DNA from: an uncultured Bacilli bacterium
GTDB lineage: Bacteria; Bacillota_I; Bacilli_A; RF39; UBA660
DNA: 64,000 bases
Reading direction: 5' to 3'
Assembly: GCA_934167485.1 (NCBI GenBank)
Contig: CAKPKL010000006.1
Location: 54,632 to 118,631, forward strand
Both the position numbers and the translations under genes were made by a program. Shown piece by piece: positions 61,161 through 64,000 of the stretch. Numbering within the stretch: position 1 is the stretch's first letter; each line of letters starts with the position of its first letter. The notes beneath the pieces are model-generated. The model did not search any database, was not told where the DNA came from, and saw only the letters and a program-made list of their open reading frames with translations.

Positions 61161-62048
61161 TTAAATGTTATGAATACTTATTATATCTATAAAACTTTCT
61201 ATCCTAGTTTCTATCCCACCACTTATACTATTATCATCTATTATTAAATTTAAATATTTTTTATTTAATTTTCTCATTACAAGTTCATTAACTAAACTAT
61301 CTAACCCACAAGGAAAACTAGATAAAAATATAATTCCATCTACTCTATCTATACATTTATTTATACTACTAATATTATCCTTTGAATATTTCCAATATAA
61401 ACCTTTAGTATAAGTTTTATCTTCATTATTTGAATAAAATAAATCACTATAAATTATCTCCACATTTAAGTCCTTTAACATATTTATAATTGGCATTCCA
61501 ATTAATTCATCATACATATTATAAGGATGACCCAATAATAAAACTTTCTTTTTAGAACTCTTTAATTTTTTTAAATTATTTAATATTTTATTCTTTTTTA
61601 TTTTTGAACTTTTAACACGTGCATACATATATGCATCTTTTATCTTTTTAGAATCTATATTTAATGTCTTACCTAATTCTAAAAAGCCTTTTAATTCAGT
61701 TTCTTTATTTCTTAAATTAATATTATAATTTAAAATTTTTATATCAAAAAGATTATTTACTATATCAAAGAGCGCTAAAAAGTTAGTACATGTTTGATTA
61801 TCTAATCCATAATTATCTATTCTAGGTATTAAAATATAGTCACTTTTATCTTTTAAATATGCAACATGCCCTATATAATTTTTAATAGATAAACACATTT
61901 CATCTGTAGAATATTTAATACCTAGATCCATAATTTGTTTATTTGTCTTTGGACTTACTACAACATCTATATTTAAATACTCAAAAAAATTAATCCATAA
62001 ATCATTAAAATAATAATAAAATAAACTTCTTGGAATTCCTATTTTCAT
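61161..62048 (-). CDS. Acyl-CoA dehydratase activase-related (DUF2229-like) protein
   Basis: The protein is 295 residues. The opening KIGIPRSLFYYYFNDLWINF, then VSPKTNKQIMDLGIKYSTDE with MCLSIKNYIGH, NQTCTNFL, VLLLGHPYNMYDELIG and SSFPCGLDSL are those of the DUF2229/HgdB-like half of the large fused activase-related proteins. Three cysteines (in DEMC, NQTC and FPCG) suggest another cluster. In many Clostridia this domain is fused with the BcrAD ATPase; here the three parts are separate genes in a row. It is the first gene of the set, with GGTGATAAT before the ATG. Confidence 0.83.
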   Translation of the reverse strand: MKIGIPRSLFYYYFNDLWINFFEYLNIDVVVSPKTNKQIMDLGIKYSTDEMCLSIKNYIGHVAYLKDKSDYILIPRIDNYGLDNQTCTNFLALFDIVNNLFDIKILNYNINLRNKETELKGFLELGKTLNIDSKKIKDAYMYARVKSSKIKKNKILNNLKKLKSSKKKVLLLGHPYNMYDELIGMPIINMLKDLNVEIIYSDLFYSNNEDKTYTKGLYWKYSKDNISSINKCIDRVDGIIFLSSFPCGLDSLVNELVMRKLNKKYLNLIIDDNSISGGIETRIESFIDIISIHNI

Positions 62049-62110
62049 ATTATCACCTATTAATTGTATGAAAATTAAAATCTAGTTAATACTAAATATG
62101 GAGGTTATTT

Positions 62111-62269
62111 ATGAAAAAAGAGCAAAAAATAAAATGTGATGTATTTGATTGTAAACATTGTGATTGTGAGTCTTCTTGTTGTTCATTAAACGAAATAAAA
62201 GTATGTAATTGCAACAATGATAGAGATAAAGAATCTACAATGTGTGACAGTTACAAAAGTAAAAAATAA
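62111..62269 (+). CDS. DUF1540-like Cys-rich small protein
   Basis: This short gene encodes 52 residues. GGAGG seven bases before the ATG is a strong site. The peptide has ten cysteines: CDVFDCKHCDCESSCC, KVCNCNN and TMCDSYK, matching the DUF1540 pattern of Clostridia (a Cys-Asp-Val start, Asn/Cys pairs, a final Cys-Asp-Ser-Tyr/Phe). These are probably metal-binding. Function is unknown, with spore association suspected in some relatives. A terminator follows at once. Confidence 0.85.
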   Translation: MKKEQKIKCDVFDCKHCDCESSCCSLNEIKVCNCNNDRDKESTMCDSYKSKK

Positions 62270-62270
62270 T

Positions 62271-62297
62271 AAAGATATTAAGTATATCTTTTTTTTT
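62271..62297 (+). terminator. Terminator of the DUF1540 gene
   Basis: AAGATAT and ATATCTT pair around TTAAGT and are followed by TTTTTTTT. Confidence 0.78.
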
Positions 62298-62335
62298 ACA
62301 TACGTGATATAATATCTTATATAAAAGGTGATGTT

Positions 62336-63592
62336 ATGTATGTTAAAGAATTAACAAATCAAGAATTTAATATGTTTACTGATAATTTTTTTATGTCATC
62401 TATATACCAAACAAGTGAATATGGATTTATTATGAATACACAAAATTATAATACTATATTCTTAGGTCTTATTGATGGTAATAAAATTTTAGCAGCCACA
62501 TTAATTTTGATTGAAAAAAATCAAATGTTTAAATATGCATATGCGCCTAAAGGATTTTTAATTGATTATAATGATAAATTTTTAGTAGAAGAATTTACTA
62601 AACAAATAAAAGAGTATTTAAATAAGAAAAAAGTGATTGCTATTAAGATAAATCCAATGATTGTAAAAAGTTCATATGATTATGTAACAGGTATTACTCA
62701 CATAAATCCTAATTTTGAAGAACAAATAGAATTTTTAAAATCATTAGGGTTCTATCACTTAGGTTTTAATAATTTATTTGAATCTTTTAAACCTAGGTTT
62801 GATGCTATTATTGATTTAAATAAGCCAATTACTACTCTTTTTGGAAATATGAATAAGAATTTTAAAAACAAAATTAAAAGTGCAGATAAAAATGGTGTTA
62901 TTATTGTAAAAGCAAATGATAGTGAAATAGATTATTTATATAATGAGGTTAAAAATAAATATCCAAGAGATAAAAAATATTTTGAAGATGTATTATACTT
63001 TTTTAAAAAAAGAAATATGATAGATTACTATTATGCTAAACTAGATACTAATGCATACTTAATTAACGTTCAAAAAAGATATCAAAAACAAATGGATATA
63101 TGCAATAAAATAAATAATAAATTATTTAAAAATGTTGGAAAAAGTAATAATAAATTAATTAATAATAAAATATATGAAGAAAATAAACTTAATGAAATAA
63201 AAAATGAATTAATATATGCTACTAAACTATTAAAAGAAGAACCTAGTGGTGTGGTAATTGCTACTATGTTAATTACTAAATATAAAGATGAAGTATATAT
63301 ATTTATGGATGGTTATAATAAAGATTTTAAAAAGATAAATGCTAAACATCTTATGACTTGGAAACTTATTGAAAGATATTCAAAGGAAAAATATAAAAGA
63401 TTTAATTTAGGTGGTATGACTAATCCTAATATTAAAAATGATAAATATAAAGGTTTAAATGAATTTAAACTAAGCTTTAATGCTAGATGTATAGAATATA
63501 TTGGTGATTTAGAATTAATTACTAGTCCTGCATTATATGCTCTTTATAGGAATTCAAAACCAATTAGATATATACTAAAAAAAGACAAATAA
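62336..63592 (+). CDS. FemAB/MurM-type peptidoglycan branching transferase
   Basis: FemX-type enzymes add amino acids from tRNA to the peptidoglycan stem peptide. The protein is 418 residues. Two GNAT-like halves are seen: SSIYQTSEYGFIMNTQNYNT, KYAYAPKGFLIDYND, FLKSLGFYHLGFNN, the RFDAIIDLNKPITTLFGNMN motif, NKNFKNKIKSADKNGV, then a helical arm (about 240-300), and the C-terminal YIFMDGYNKDFKKINAKHLM with RFNLGGMTNPN and LNEFKLSF. The start has GGTGATGTT before the ATG. It is a single gene; substrate amino acid unknown. Confidence 0.92.
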   Translation: MYVKELTNQEFNMFTDNFFMSSIYQTSEYGFIMNTQNYNTIFLGLIDGNKILAATLILIEKNQMFKYAYAPKGFLIDYNDKFLVEEFTKQIKEYLNKKKVIAIKINPMIVKSSYDYVTGITHINPNFEEQIEFLKSLGFYHLGFNNLFESFKPRFDAIIDLNKPITTLFGNMNKNFKNKIKSADKNGVIIVKANDSEIDYLYNEVKNKYPRDKKYFEDVLYFFKKRNMIDYYYAKLDTNAYLINVQKRYQKQMDICNKINNKLFKNVGKSNNKLINNKIYEENKLNEIKNELIYATKLLKEEPSGVVIATMLITKYKDEVYIFMDGYNKDFKKINAKHLMTWKLIERYSKEKYKRFNLGGMTNPNIKNDKYKGLNEFKLSFNARCIEYIGDLELITSPALYALYRNSKPIRYILKKDK

Positions 63593-63604
63593 GTCTTTTT
63601 ATTT
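63577..63604. terminator. Bidirectional terminator between the FemAB gene and the gene at 63599
   Basis: AAAAAAGAC and GTCTTTTT pair around AAATAA with an A run before and T run after, between convergent genes. Confidence 0.75.
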
Positions 63605-63850
63605 TTTGCGTTTTCTTTGCATTGCTAAAATAGGATCAGTTAAATGTCCAAATTCGTTATTAAAATGTTCTGCTAGCATAGCATCCATTGAAGTTAAACC
63701 TTCATATCTTTTACTTTTTAATAATAATGAATCTGAAGTCATAATTCTTTTATTATCATATTCTCTATTTCTTTGTAAAATTAATTTAGATTCTTGCTCT
63801 GTAAATCCTAACATTTTATAAATATAACTAGATATTTTAAAATTACTCAT
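63599..63850 (-). CDS. Small unknown protein of 83 residues
   Basis: I do not recognise this gene. The protein is soluble, with SNFKISSYIYKMLGFTEQES and KLILQRNREYDNKRIMTSDS, an LLKSKRYEGLTSMDAMLAEHF segment and a very basic end (AMQRKRKK). No membrane helix is seen. AGGAGG precedes the ATG. It is convergent to the FemAB gene; a small regulatory or nucleic-acid-binding protein is possible but unsupported. Confidence 0.6.
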   Translation of the reverse strand: MSNFKISSYIYKMLGFTEQESKLILQRNREYDNKRIMTSDSLLLKSKRYEGLTSMDAMLAEHFNNEFGHLTDPILAMQRKRKK

Positions 63851-63898
63851 ATAGCCTCCTATGGCAACTATTATATATTATTTATTTTATTTGTCAAA

Positions 63899-63929
63899 TC
63901 AAAAAAAAGTAAGATAAACTTACTTTTCT
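63899..63929 (-). terminator. Terminator of the partial gene at the right edge
   Basis: AAAAGTAAG and CTTACTTTT form a perfect 9-bp stem on the minus strand, flanked by A and T runs. Confidence 0.72.
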
Positions 63930-63955
63930 TTTTTGTAATTTCAACCGCACCACTT

Positions 63956-64000
63956 TTAATCATAATCTAATTCTACATCATAAGCACATTTAAAGTCAAA
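63956..64000 (-). CDS. 3' end of a gene cut by the window edge
   Basis: Only the last 14 codons remain (FDFKCAYDVELDYD and a TAA at 63956-63958). A strong minus-strand terminator about 30 bases on suggests that a gene ends here. The other two minus frames have early stops. Nothing can be said of its product. Confidence 0.4.
   Translation of the reverse strand, partial: FDFKCAYDVELDYD

Noticed and set aside
63860..63970. A short minus-strand frame starting at an ATG near 63967
   Set aside because: The frame is crossed by a strong terminator hairpin, so it cannot be a normal gene.

Overview
The window is about 64 kb of very AT-rich DNA with dense, mostly minus-strand genes and a low-GC Bacillota gene set. 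It carries RpoD, DnaG, TrmK, IreB, RuvX, MltG, TmcAL, YceD, T-box leaders, a glmS ribozyme and a late-competence comEA-comEC pair. Endospore genes are present (sigE with spoIIGA, and spoVAC-spoVAD-spoVAE), so the organism is a spore former or descends from one. rimM ends in TGA and overlaps trmD, which argues for the standard bacterial code rather than the Mycoplasma code. The small genes, extreme AT content and prepilin-like surface proteins suggest an uncultured gut Bacilli or Clostridia lineage. That placement is inference, because no rRNA gene is present. Many genes start from a GGTGATnnTATG-type ribosome site, which I used to correct start codons.

Layout. 1-6 kb: a possible yunB 5' end, a CBS-pair protein, a zinc-ribbon membrane protein with an RDD partner, a SEDS glycan polymerase, and a long pilin-like protein with DUF285 repeats. 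6-11 kb: the dnaG-rpoD-trmK operon, uvsE and a DUF6512 membrane protein. 11.3-16.3 kb: comEA-comEC followed by an accessory block in which the 3' end of comEC is present twice. A DUF1016 nuclease gene and a DUF488 gene lie between the copies, and a broken dinD-like gene follows the second copy. 16.4-18.4 kb: glmS with its ribozyme. 18.4-24.2 kb: trmR-mltG, ireB-ruvX-DUF1292, two unknown genes, and trmD-rimM-spoU. 24.3-27.2 kb: spoVAC-AD-AE behind a sigma-G-like promoter, then another pilin-like protein. 27.3-31.7 kb: three tRNAs, galE and several unknown genes. 31.8-35.6 kb: a Tyr T-box-led HAD-deoC-tyrS operon, then yceD-rpmF. 35.7-40.5 kb: tmcAL, murI, spoIIGA-sigE, an exonuclease and a 6S RNA candidate. 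40.5-47 kb: SPFH and DUF1003 genes, an archaeal-type aspS with a T-box, and two more pilin-like genes. 47-58 kb: yebC, rnc, yidD with a ZnuA-like lipoprotein, lemA with a TPM-domain gene, mraY, ldh, prmC, prfA and topA. 58-64 kb: a band-7 protein, a three-gene double-cubane dehydratase/activase-like set, a small DUF1540 gene and a FemAB-like transferase.

Most of the window is core housekeeping. The less ordinary parts are four. First, the pilin-like surface proteins share a leader but carry different repeat ectodomains. Two of them are near-identical at the N-terminus and differ by exactly five 26-residue repeats. Second, a composite terminator-promoter recurs at four sites around these genes with identical spacing. 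Third, the comEC 3' end is duplicated around nuclease-type cargo. Fourth, an orphan ZnuA-like lipoprotein has lost the family's metal-binding histidines. I saw no CRISPR array, integrase, transposase or rRNA gene.
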